In this document: piece by piece, positions 22,968 to 32,850 of the stretch
Numbering within the stretch: position 1 is the first letter of the stretch
Layout of the letters: every line of letters begins with the position of its first letter
Assembly (NCBI GenBank): GCA_030704615.1
Contig: CM060732.1
Span: 28,313,053-28,377,052, forward strand
Source: Takakia lepidozioides
Taxonomy: Eukaryota; Streptophyta; Takakiopsida; Takakiales; Takakiaceae
DNA: 64,000 nucleotides
Reading direction: 5' to 3'
The notes under the pieces: model-generated
What the model was told of the DNA's origin: nothing
The model's input: the letters and a program-made list of their open reading frames with translations, nothing else
The model's database searches: none
Program-made: the position numbers and the translations under genes

Positions 22968-25900
22968 CTACCCATGTGTTGTATCCCGCTGCAAAAGAGT
23001 ATCGACCTCGTTGAAACTCATAGTGGCCTGGTGAATGAAGTTGTCACGTTTGGGATCGCAAACCATCCTCCTCAAAAATATGAAATACAAATGTTTGCAG
23101 GGTATGAATTTACCTCTCTTGCCCAAACTGGTTGATAGCATATTCACAAAATCAGGACATGTGCAATTGGGGAAATTGGAAACCGTGATGTCGTAGGTCC
23201 TGTCATGAATAGCAGATGTGGAAGTGATGATTGTGAATACCCGACCATATCCTGGATCGGGTACTTCCGTGGTGCTTCCGACACGAGCTTGGAGCATTCT
23301 TGCGGACTCCACTTTGCCAAAGTGTTCAGCGGTTGGAGGGAAACGCCGAATGAGCTTTCCATCTCGTTTGGTTGGCCACAAGTCAGGATTTGCCGGGGGG
23401 ACCCGGGAGGACGCAGAAGTAGTAGCACATGCATGGAGTTCGGGTTGTCTCGCAAGGGAAAAACCTGCCTCCTCCAGCATTTCAATCTCCTGAAAGCTGA
23501 GATGTGTTCCCACCTTCACGGGCCAAACGGTTGGAGGAGATGGCTTCATCACTACGGAAGGACGCACAGTTCCATGCACACATCTGGCACAATCATCTGC
23601 GCAGAACAGAACTTGTGGTTCTTGGCTTCTGGTTGACCGTATGGACGCATCAAGCCCGTGAAAGTCGGAGCAGGAGTTTGGGCACCACCTCTGGATATAG
23701 ATGAAGTGCACTTCTCGAAATTAGTTGCCCTGATCGCTGTACATTTCACACGAGACCCGACACTTGTGCGTTCTATGTGCCAAACGTGGTCGGGGCATGC
23801 GGACTCAAGCACATCAAGGGGGTTGTTTCTCTCCTGCACCATTTCAGTGGCACGGTTTGATGCTGGAGCTTGCCGTCGTGTTGGAGGTTCCTCCACAATG
23901 GAGGTTCCGGACATGGAGCTGTCATGCAGGGGAACACGAGGCTTCGAGAAGTTATCACGGTCTGCCCTGTGGGAATCTGAATCCGAACCAGGTGGAGTGT
24001 TCAATTTCCTCTTACAGGAGCCGAATCTCTCCTCCCCTTCAAGATGTGGAACTCTAGAAACAAGTGGCGTTCCCTGGGCATACATGCTCACCGCCCGTGC
24101 TATCTTGATTGGATCCCCAGATCTGTTTGCAGCACGCAACATCAACTCCCATTTGTCCGGACCCTTGCCACCAACCCCACCTCGTAAGAAATCACGGTAT
24201 CGGGTTTGTTGTTGCAAGGCACGTATCAAATCATCTGTTGTTGCCACATACAAATCCCGACCTCGTTTCCCAGACTGCTGCAACCATGCATTGTGCACAG
24301 TTTCTGCCAAATTGCAAGATGGCATGTCCGCCATTTCCTCAATGGACATGTTCTGCAAAGAGGATAACCACACTTCAGAACAGTGCACAGGAAACAACAT
24401 AAAGAAAGCAATGAGTCAAAAATATGGAAAGCAAATGTATGAATAAAGCATGAAATAGAAGCCTCGTACCATTGTCATGGCTGCTCCCCACTGTCTATAC
24501 CGGAAGTGCCAAAACGCCAGCCAATCTTCCAATGCTCTCATACTCTCAAGTGATGCAGCTCCAGAAGAGAACCACCAGGCACGAATTGTCTGGAACAAAG
24601 TGTCCGCCTCCTTCATTGTTCTAGCATCTTTGTACTCTTTGCACAATTTACGGTGCTGAGTCTGCATCTCTGGTTTGATGTCCGACTTTGTATGTTTTTC
24701 CAGAGATTGTGTCCAATGGAATAGACATGTACGCTCTCTTCCTGGCATAGGCACTTTTGGGTCGCCCGATCCGAAGACAATACGAATAGCATTGAAATTT
24801 GCTTGAGCACTATCCGCCATGAAACCTGCGAAATTTGGAGATGGCAGCCCATGGCAGCCCATGACACGTATCAGGGAATTCCACATGAGCTTCTGGGATT
24901 CCGTATCCTCGGATTGCATGTCACAAACTGCAATTGTCATAACTCGTTGGTACACTGGATCGTAGACATGACAAGCCATTGTCGTCCAATCCTTTCACTC
25001 GTTTCACATGATCAAACATAAGAAAACAGTTCTGCAAGTCCCCAGTCTTCTGCATCCGCTTCACGAGGCTAACCCCACTGCCCTCCCCAACAGTCGACAT
25101 TTTGAAAAGAAATACTTTGATGGCACCTTGACCTGGGAATACATTGTCCTGGATGTAATCGTACTTGCTCACTCGTTTCAATTCCAAAATATTGTCTATG
25201 TAGCCTCTGATCCCAGAGCCCATTCTCAATGCATTGATCTGATGCCGAATGTTAGGTGAACTTAAAGTGGAGAAATGATCCATGACCAGGTCCAATGCTG
25301 CACCGTCAAGTTTAGTCCCCACAGAATCTCCTTCACTCAAAATATGGCTTTCCAAGAAGGACTTGCTTGCGCCAAGAGCAATTGCAGATGTTGTTGCGGA
25401 TGGGTTTCTCCCGAACTCCTGTTTGATCAACCTCGATACTGTCTCAACACTCTCCCTGTAATCCCCCTTCGAGACAGGATGGTTATGGAATCCAAAATGC
25501 ACACAAGCTCTCGTCATTGTATTCAAACGGTGGACAACATAGTACATTCTTGCTCCGCAGAGCGCCAAACAGGATGGCACAAGTTTGCAGAATTTGCAGA
25601 CGAAAGTGTTTGCCGGTGGAGGGGCAGTCCCAGGCTGAAATGGATTTTCCGCCAGACCCTCCCATTCGCTTTGATTATGAACCCCAGACTGAAGAAAGTG
25701 TCTGCAATTCAAATTATCACACCTAAGGTGTCCATTGCAAACTGTCCTCCTGAAAACAAGCTTGTCATCATTCTGAATATTGGATGTTTTTGTTCTGCAC
25801 CACGGGTGCCCGTCGTGTTTCTTGTCCATTCCATGCATCATGATTGTTACACCTCCAACTCGCGGAGGAGGAGGCAGCTCGAATAGGATATCGCCATCAA

Positions 25901-26483
25901 AAGTCTCCGGCAAGAACTTCACAGGCACCTGCTTCAAAGATTCCCAATCAATTCCCCGCAACTCACTTTTGAATCCAGCCATTCCTCCCATCGCCCGCAA
26001 TTTTGGAATGACACTACAAATCTCTTCTTCATCAGCTTCTGCAACCACAGTAGGAAGGACTGGATTTGGAATTTCACTTATGTCATCATCGGAAGAATCC
26101 GAAAGCTCAACGATTGGAGTGGAGGAAGTCTGTTCTTTTTTCACCACCACCTCCCTCTTGTCTTCAACGACCGAAGCAGCAGTCCCGGGCGTCACATATG
26201 ACCCAAGGGACTTTCGCCGAGGCTCTCCAAGTACTCTGTATCGACCAGGACGCACTCTCCACTGGCTGATATGAGCCGTCTCATCACGGTTTTGGAAAGA
26301 ATATTTCACCAACTTCCCTTTCAGATCGTAAACCTCTTTCTCCAAAAAGATGGAGCCATTCTGCAGCTGAAAACGGGTAGCCAAGACATGTTCCAGAACA
26401 ATTGCAAATCCATTGTCAAGGACTTCCTGGGAGAACGGCACTGGTTTGTCGTCTGAGAAGAACTCCGCTTCAGAGGAAGCCAT
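22968..26483 (-). CDS. MULE transposase with SWIM zinc finger, copy B, nearly intact
   Basis: It should catalyse cut-and-paste transposition of element B in the nucleus. Exon 1 (26,483-24,470, about 670 codons) has, in order, an SQWRVRPGRYRVLGEP region, an acidic serine patch, a zinc cluster (NGHLRCDNLNCRHF, VCKFCKLVPSC) with HFGFHNHP as in FLYWCH-like domains, and the DDE core: Asp in LMFDHVKR, YDPVYQRVMTIAVCDMQ, Asp in GFMADSAQANF, the C-x2-H of CLFHW and a candidate Glu in ALEDWLAFWHF. After the donor ATG/GTACGAG, exon 2 (24,352-22,968) begins NMSIEEMADMPSCNLAE and ends in a SWIM finger, NCTCPDF then PCKHLYF. Only two one-base indels break it: an extra G near 24,990 (AAAGGATTGG against AAAGATTGG in copy A) and a lost G near 23,605 (KFWFCADD in copy A). 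Both are near G pairs and could be sequencing errors or recent mutations. Confidence 0.9.
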
Positions 26484-27338
26484 CTTCCTTCCTCGAGTAT
26501 GTTTGTACCTTGCTATCGCAGATCTAGTGTAAATCGGTTTACTGCTGTCTCCAGAACACAGTTGAAGAATGAGCAGAGAATATGGCGGAGGAAGCTCAGA
26601 TAACGACTGTGCATATTATGTTATTCTTTCCAGATATGCAGCCGTCCATTTTAATTACTTTTCTTGTGGGCCCAGTGGTCAGAGTATCCCTAGGGGCAGT
26701 GTCGGCAACTGTTAAACCGTTAATCAGAACCTCATCAATAAACCCAATAACAAAGCCGACTTCCTGGAAGCATGCCACAGGATCTGAGAATGGGATTGCA
26801 GATTAAGTAAATGTATCTATATACTACTACCAATGATCATGCGCACCTGGAAAGTTCCAAATGTGAAACGAATGTGGGGTTTGGCTAACAAGGATGACCG
26901 TGTATGATATTCCAAAATTTGTCATCAAACTCTCGTTCATTTATATTTATTTGTTTAAGACTGCGCATCAATTTCTGGGATTCGCTGTTATTTTTAAATA
27001 TTGAACCCGTTCTAATAAAGAACACGCCGTTTTTTTTGGGGCGGCACACGTCAGACATCCATAACTGAATACGAACAGCTGTACACCAATTGCTGGCATG
27101 TGCACTAATAAGAAAACGACTATGTGTAACGGTCACGCGGGAGGGAATCCGATGCTTCTAGAGACACGCAAGAACGCAGGCAATCCCGCAAGAAATCGGG
27201 AGTCACTGCGTTTTTCTACTTTTCGCGCTTAGAGGGAGAGTGGTAGTCAAGCTGGAGAGGGTTCCTTCTAGAATACGAAAGAGCAGAAAGTCTCTTTATT
27301 TTACTTCCCTTAGAGAGAGACGCAGAGCAAGAGAGAAA
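26484..27338. promoter_or_regulatory. Divergent promoter region of element B
   Basis: 855 bp lie between the transposase ATG (26,483, minus) and the accessory ATG (27,339, plus), nearly the same spacing as in copy A (832 bp). AT-rich blocks near 26,920-27,000 are possible core promoter sites. The two genes probably share control elements. The 24-bp palindromes are absent here and begin only inside the accessory gene. Confidence 0.5.
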
Positions 27339-30300
27339 ATGACGAGGCGTCGTTTGTTGGAGAACACAGGGCCAAGGCAGCAGGTGAACGCGGAGACTGA
27401 TTCACAAGAGCAGACGGAGACTGAGGCAGCGGCTGCGACACAGTCGGCGATAAGAGTGCGCCAGCCTGTGGAGGCAGAGATGATTCGCAGGGACACTGAA
27501 GAAGGTGGAAGCACGCGGAACGCCGAACCTGGAGAAGGTCAAGAAACCCTTGCGCAGACAGAAACTCCAGCAGATGTGAGAGGGAAGAGGAAAGCTGCAG
27601 AAGGGGATCAAATTTCAAAACCTAAGAAGGTGCCAGTAAGTTTTATCATATAGTCTGTCTGATTGCCTTTCAAGGAGTCCTTCCTCTTCCCTTCTTTAGC
27701 AGGAACTACTGAATTGTTTGAAGAGAGAGTCTGCACTTACTATTCTCCCTAAACTACACTGAATGTCGTTGCCGCCAATCAGTTGCACATGTATGTCATT
27801 ACACAACACCGATCCGGCAGGTCGTTATCTTTTGTGATTGTCGTTAACGCCGTTCGCTATCGCTCTCGCTTTTGTTTTGAATACGGCAGTCTCAGCTTTG
27901 CATGTGTAGATTGTGCTGAATTCTTTCACACCATTCATGGTGAGTTTCCTTGATAGAGAGTGATGGTCGTTACCGCCATTCACTATTTGCAAATCACTCA
28001 GTCAGAACTGAATGGCATCGTGCAGAAAACTGTGAGGTCGAAGCCTACAGGATCAGAGGGGAAAGGATCTGGAGATGGGGACGAGTCCGCAAAAAGCTCA
28101 GAGAATACAGATGAAGCAGATGAATCCGAAGTGCACTACCTTGACAAGGTGAAAGAACTCATGTCATTCCAGAAGGTAAACTCTCAGGAGGTTATAAGGG
28201 ACATGCTCGTATCTGGAGGGCGTCTGGACATACCTCTGTGCCGGATGATATCAATGCCTGTTGTGCGTCCACCTCTTTCCCATGACATAACAAAATTGGA
28301 GAGTGATTTTGTGCATGGATATAGACTTGGTGCACAAGTTTTTTATGTGTCACTGACGGATATAAATGGGAAAAGCACATTAGTGTCTCCAGAGATCAGT
28401 GATAACTGGGATGAGTGCTGGAAAGATGCCAATGAGGAGTTCGAGCTGGGCCTCATGATGGGAAAGAACACCCAGCAATTCTGCAACCACATGTTCTACG
28501 TCTGGGACGGCAACCACCGATTGCTGACATGGATGGGATACATTCAGAAACACCATTCGAAAGACAAAGACAAGCATGTTGCTGTGGAGGCAATGGTTTT
28601 GGATCCAGGAAACGACATCGCTAGGCTTCTTACAGCTATGCACGACGTGAACAAGTAAGTCATCCAGGAGATTTCATTCCGTCTGTAGTGTCTTGTTAAT
28701 CCTCAAAAAACAGTGTTAAGGAATGCAATGTTTCCAATGTTTTTGCAGATCGACAGAGAAATCGCATGTGACAACAAGCTTGGTTCACACACTATTCCGA
28801 ATTCAGAGGATTGGTCTGATGAAGCTGGATGATTTTCGGACAGTACTACCACCCAATATCATCAAGAAGTGCGAAACAGGAAGAGCTGCAGGCACTTGGT
28901 ATTCTTTGACACGAGAGGCGTTTCTGGAGTACATGTATGCGGTAAGCCCGAGTCTGTAATCTGTTTACTTTTCGAATACATGTTTGTAGTTCCTTCGGAC
29001 AAAAATAAGGTGGCTGGAGATATGGAACTCAGATCAAACAGTAAGGACTTGAATCAGTTCCCAAAGAGCACCATACAGCCTGGCACAAAGGTGGAAGGAA
29101 TCAGTGATTTGGTGTTTGATAACTGGCTCCACAAGGCTACATTTTGGAGTCAGGTGTGTATTCGAACATGCTGTTTCTTCTCTTCAAGTATGTGGTGTGT
29201 ATCTTTTTTGCAATTCTGACAAATATACTATTTGCAGCTCGAAAAGCGCGCCGTCATTGTGCTGGATCAGACTTTGAAGCGACCTGAACATTGCGATTGT
29301 TTCCCCTCCCCAAATGTCATTGGAGGCATACATAAGGAAGTGGAGAGGTCTCACCTGGAGATACTGTTTTTTCCGGGAGTTCTCCAAAGATGGTAACATT
29401 TTACGGTCCAACGACTTTGACAGTCAGGTTGGAGGAGAGTGGCCATGATGCGAGTTGTGTACAGGTGCAATGTCATACTTGAAACTCTACTGTTTTTCTG
29501 GGAAAAAATGTGGCTTCATATGGATTGCAATCTTAGATCCAGATTGAATGTCGTTGACGACATTCACTTCTTTGTCTAAGTCATTCTTAAGCGAGTATAT
29601 GATTCACCTGGTTAGGATCTAAGGGTGCAATTATATTGTCCCTGATTAGAATTGATAATGTCTTGAATGGCATTGACGACATTCACATACGGAGTTGTTG
29701 AGAGGTCCTCAGAGTTATTTAAATTTTTGTAATGTCCATAGAGGTTACAGTGAGGGTTCCTCACTTCATTTTGCTGAATGTCAATGCAGACATTCAGTTG
29801 TTCTGCATTGTTTTTGCCTCTTGCGATGAATGTGGAGGCTTGATAAGCTCTGTTTTAAGAAATCCAAAGTGAATGTCGTTTGACGACTTTCACAGCTGTG
29901 TCTGTATTATTCAACAGCGACAAATTCAATTTACATGGATTGGGGAGCTAAGTAATTGGTTTCTTTTTTGTATTTTTGTGAATGGCGTTGACGCCATTCA
30001 CATACAGTGATGTTGTGAGGTCCTCAGTGATAGGTTCGTTATGAATGTGCATTGAGTTTGCCTTGAGGGTTCCTTACTCAATTTTTGATTTCCATCTTGT
30101 GATTTTGCTTCATTTAAGTAATAATTTGGCTTCATTAGTGAATGTCGTTGACGTCATTCACTTCTATGTCTGTGTCATTTCTAAACGATAATTTGCATTC
30201 ACCTGGATTAGGGTGTATTTACAGTGTCATTGAATGGAATGTTCTGAATGGCGTTGACGACATTCATATCTGGAGCAGTAGTGTGGTCCTGAAAGGTCCT

Positions 30301-32211
30301 TGGAGCAGTTCTCACAGCCATTTCAATCTATGTTTTATTCTTTCTGTTCTACTTGCATCTTACTCACTGAGCGCTTTTGTGGGTTGGGATTTATCTCCTT
30401 TTTTCAGGTACACGAAATATGTGCTTATGGAAGTAAATCACCTGAGCGGAATTCCCGACTATCTTGACATGTGGTCGGACCCTGCAAACGATCCAACCAT
30501 GTATACTTGCAGGGATATTGAAGGACTGGAGTCCTTCTCACTTCAGAGACTGTGGGTGGTACCTTGACTGCCCACCTGAGCACACAGACATTTCAAGAAC
30601 AGCATATGAAATACTTGAACAATAACGCTGAGATGCTGGCGCCTTTGACTGACGAAGAGTATCAACGAAACATAGCAACATTGGCTGCCAAGGAGCCTGA
30701 TGCTCAGGGAACGCCGCAGAAGGGAAAGAAGGCGGGCCGCAAACCAAAAGACAAGGCTGTTGATGTCATAGCCATCTCACCAGCAAAGCCAAAGGACAAA
30801 GACAAGTCCAAAGAGAAGGAAAAGGACAAGGGGAAGGAGAATGAAAAGGAGATGGAGAGTGGGCAGGACTTTACTGCTGGAAGATATACCCGCACTCTTC
30901 AGTGCGTGTTCGATGCCAAGCCACACCCTTCCCGTTCTGATTCAGCAGGAGAGATGAAAATTGTTAATGAGGGTTGGCTTTCGATGATGCAGAGTCGAAA
31001 GAGAGGATACACTGGGGTGCGATCCCCTACCTGGGACAATATAATCTCATTCCTCAATCTGGTGAGAATTCCAGTTTCTTTCCTTTTTCTCTGAAAGTTT
31101 CGTTGGCAGTATTCAGTCTCGTTCTTTGAAAACAATCTTGCCATCGTTCTTATAAAAAACATGTCTGTTGCAGGTGAGCACAGGTCCCACCTTCGTGTGC
31201 GGTGTGCAGAAAACTTATGCGGCCGACATTGTCATTCTCGACATCCCGGATGGCCAGGCTGTGCCAGAAGTTCTTCCAAAGGGCAAGACGCCAGGCTGGA
31301 ACAAATTTGAGGACAACTACTGGAGTTGGGTGTTTGGGTTCTGTAACAATTTCCTCTCTGATGCAGGGACACTTCTGCTTTTTCAGTCATGTGACAATGA
31401 TAGTCGTCGGGCATTGGCATCATACCTCAAGTCTTCAGGGTTTGAAGTTTTGCGCACATGGAATTGTGTGAACAGCCTATACCTTGTGAAAGGGGGTTTC
31501 CCTAGTCAGCTGGTATGTTGTCTCCCTTCTGCTTGTGCTTTGATCATGAGTTTCAATTTTCTCTGCAGCTCCACTCTAGTAGAATGTTTTATGATCGACA
31601 CCGATCATCACCGATTCATGATTTTTTGGTGTCAAGCATGCAAGGCAGGCGGAAGAAGCCTTTTTGGCATGGAGGGTGATTCTGACCTCTACAACACCGT
31701 GCTCCTCCCCCTTTTGTCTGGCTCCACTTCAGGCACACAGACTGATCGGATTCAAATTCGAAATGATGACGATCCCGAAGATAAGCAGGTCGACAACGAC
31801 TTTTCATGTGAGTAAGTGCTAAACCCTCTTTGGGAGTCATACTCAATTTCTCGATAACATCAAAGTTACAGTACTAACTTTTTCAGGCTGTCTTTCAGGA
31901 AAGGCAGCGGTGGATCTTCAGGAGATACAGTCATTTCTGGCGAGTCTGTTTTCGACAGCCCCCTTTCCAATTTTCTGCTTCCTGTTTATGCCGAAGCAAT
32001 GGCACTTCACGCGGCCGAGTCCCTATCCCCTGACTTTTTAGTGGCCAGCCGTAGGTGTATCCAACGTGGATCCGGTGTTCTAAAATACTTAGACTTAGAT
32101 GCAGAGGAGAGGGGATACATTGTACTGACTCTGAGTCAGACTGAACTGTATTCTTTTAATATTCATTTTCATATTATCTGGAAAACGTTGAATCCCTTTC
32201 CTCCACCGTAG
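27339..32211 (+). CDS. Element-encoded accessory protein: ParB-like domain plus DNA-methyltransferase-like domain
   Basis: A multi-exon gene divergent from the transposase. Exons I can support: 27,339-27,635 (MTRRRLLEN, Gln/Glu-rich, then KRKAAEGDQISKPKK, a bipartite nuclear signal), 28,026-28,654, 28,749-28,941, about 29,010-29,153, 29,238-29,392, 30,408 to about 30,550, about 30,590-31,061, 31,174-31,512, from about 31,569, and about 31,885-32,211. Exon 2 carries a ParB/Srx-type fold: YLDKVKELMSFQKVNSQE, then YVWDGNHRLLTWMGYIQ with the family's DG-x-HR motif (28,506-28,520). Exon 30,590-31,061 has KKAGRKPKDKA, like an AT hook, and a Lys/Glu/Asp-rich charged linker. The 31,174 exon resembles a Rossmann methyltransferase: YAADIVILDIPDGQ where DPPY/W would be expected, then GTLLLFQSC and SSGFEVLRTWNCVNSLYL. 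DIPDG suggests weak or no catalysis. Frame problems near 30,560 and 31,677 are unresolved introns or lesions. ParB-methyltransferase fusions are known in prokaryotes and phages; I know of none in a MULE. Confidence 0.75.
27757..27985. repeat. Palindromes of copy B type in the first intron of the accessory gene
   Basis: Three degenerate copies, near 27,761, 27,840 and 27,959, have the pattern GAATGTCGTTG..CGCCATTCAC. They sit in the intron equivalent to the array-bearing intron of copy A, but here most copies are in a later intron. Confidence 0.75.
29544..30270. repeat. Array of 24-bp palindromes, copy B type (GTGAATGTCG/TTGA/CGACATTCAC)
   Basis: Seven copies are spaced about 70-160 bp apart, near 29,546, 29,660, 29,777, 29,870, 29,980, 30,139 and 30,246, inside the roughly 1.0-kb intron 29,393-30,407. 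One copy (29,980) has GGCG and CGCC in place of GTCG and CGAC, again changed on both arms. The 10-4-10 plan and the inner TCG-N4-CGA are as in copy A, but the outer arm is GTGAATG instead of GTGATGA. Confidence 0.9.
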
Positions 32212-32264
32212 TTGTTCCTTTAGAACAAATAATAATCACAGAATCAACTTTCGTTTAAATTGCT

Positions 32265-32640
32265 ATATGTATGAATCCATCTCACAAACCTCCCTGACTC
32301 TTCTCATATCCATTGTGCATTATCTACACTGTATTCATGCGTGCTCCATTCATGAAAGCTTCCTTTGTACAACATCCATTGTACATTCATCCTCTGTACT
32401 CTTTAATCCACCCCACAAAACCTTCCACACTCATTTCATATACGTTGTGCATTCGTCAAAAGATTTGGTCATGCATCTTCTTGTCATGAATTTTTGTCAT
32501 TGCTCAATATCCATTATACATTCATCCATTTTACTCTTATCCATCCGTCATTCATCCATCTACATACATTTTTCACACTCATCCATCTGTTTATCATCCA
32601 ACTGTACATTCATCCATCCTTTATTCAATGCCTTTTATTA
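32265..32640 (+). repeat. Degenerate ATTCATCC-type repeat tract
   Basis: It is built from loosely repeated ATTCATCC, TCCATTGTACATTC and similar units between the end of the accessory gene and the right TIR of element B. No coding potential is apparent; the His/Ser-rich open frames over it are repeat artefacts. Confidence 0.7.
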
Positions 32641-32694
32641 TGTCGTCCAGCTTGTTTCCGCGGTAAAGGGTGCCAATCCGCGGGAATACACTCC

Positions 32695-32841
32695 ACTTCT
32701 TTCTGGGCGCGTGGTGACGCGGCCTTCACGTGTGATGACGTGGACTGAGCCCCGTGACGTGGCATTTGCGCAAGGTGACGTGGCGTGAGCGCAGTTGCGC
32801 TCACGCGCTCACGTGACCAGGCTCACGCCGAGGCATCCCTG
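32695..32841 (-). repeat. Right terminal inverted repeat of element B
   Basis: Read on the minus strand it begins CAGGGATGCCTCGGCGTGAG and continues to CACGTGAGCGCGTGAGCG, matching the left end with a few substitutions. Inner TGACGTGG units are present as at the left end, but the CCTATAACCGTGG block is absent, so the two ends differ beyond about 100 bp. Confidence 0.85.
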
Positions 32842-32850
32842 TGACAATTG
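32842..32850 (+). repeat. Target site duplication of element B, right copy (TGACAATTG)
   Basis: Identical to 22,309-22,317. It is followed directly by CAGTGTGTGACATG, the continuation of the interrupted transposase copy C. Confidence 0.92.

Larger units (their letters stand above)
22318..32841. mobile_element. MULE element B, complete 10,524-bp transposon with TIRs and 9-bp TSD
   Basis: The boundaries come from three agreeing signs: the TGACAATTG duplication, the interruption of a transposase reading frame, and inverted terminal repeats (left CAACGACGCAATGGCGTGAG, right end on the minus strand CAGGGATGCCTCGGCGTGAG, both continuing to CACGTGAGCGCGYGAGCG). Order inside: left TIR, 3' flank, SWIM exon and transposase on the minus strand, divergent promoter, accessory gene on the plus strand with two palindrome arrays, ATTCATCC-rich tail, right TIR. 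It is the youngest insertion of the cluster and has the fewest coding defects. Confidence 0.93.

Noticed and set aside
31588-31612. An isolated copy-A-type palindrome (gatcgacaccgatcatc) in element B
   Set aside because: It lies in what reads as coding sequence (YDRHRSSP) directly after a splice acceptor, and it does not have the full 24-bp plan. Probably chance.
32267-32788. 173-codon His/Ser-rich frame
   Set aside because: It spans the ATTCATCC repeat tract and the right TIR of element B; no coding signal.
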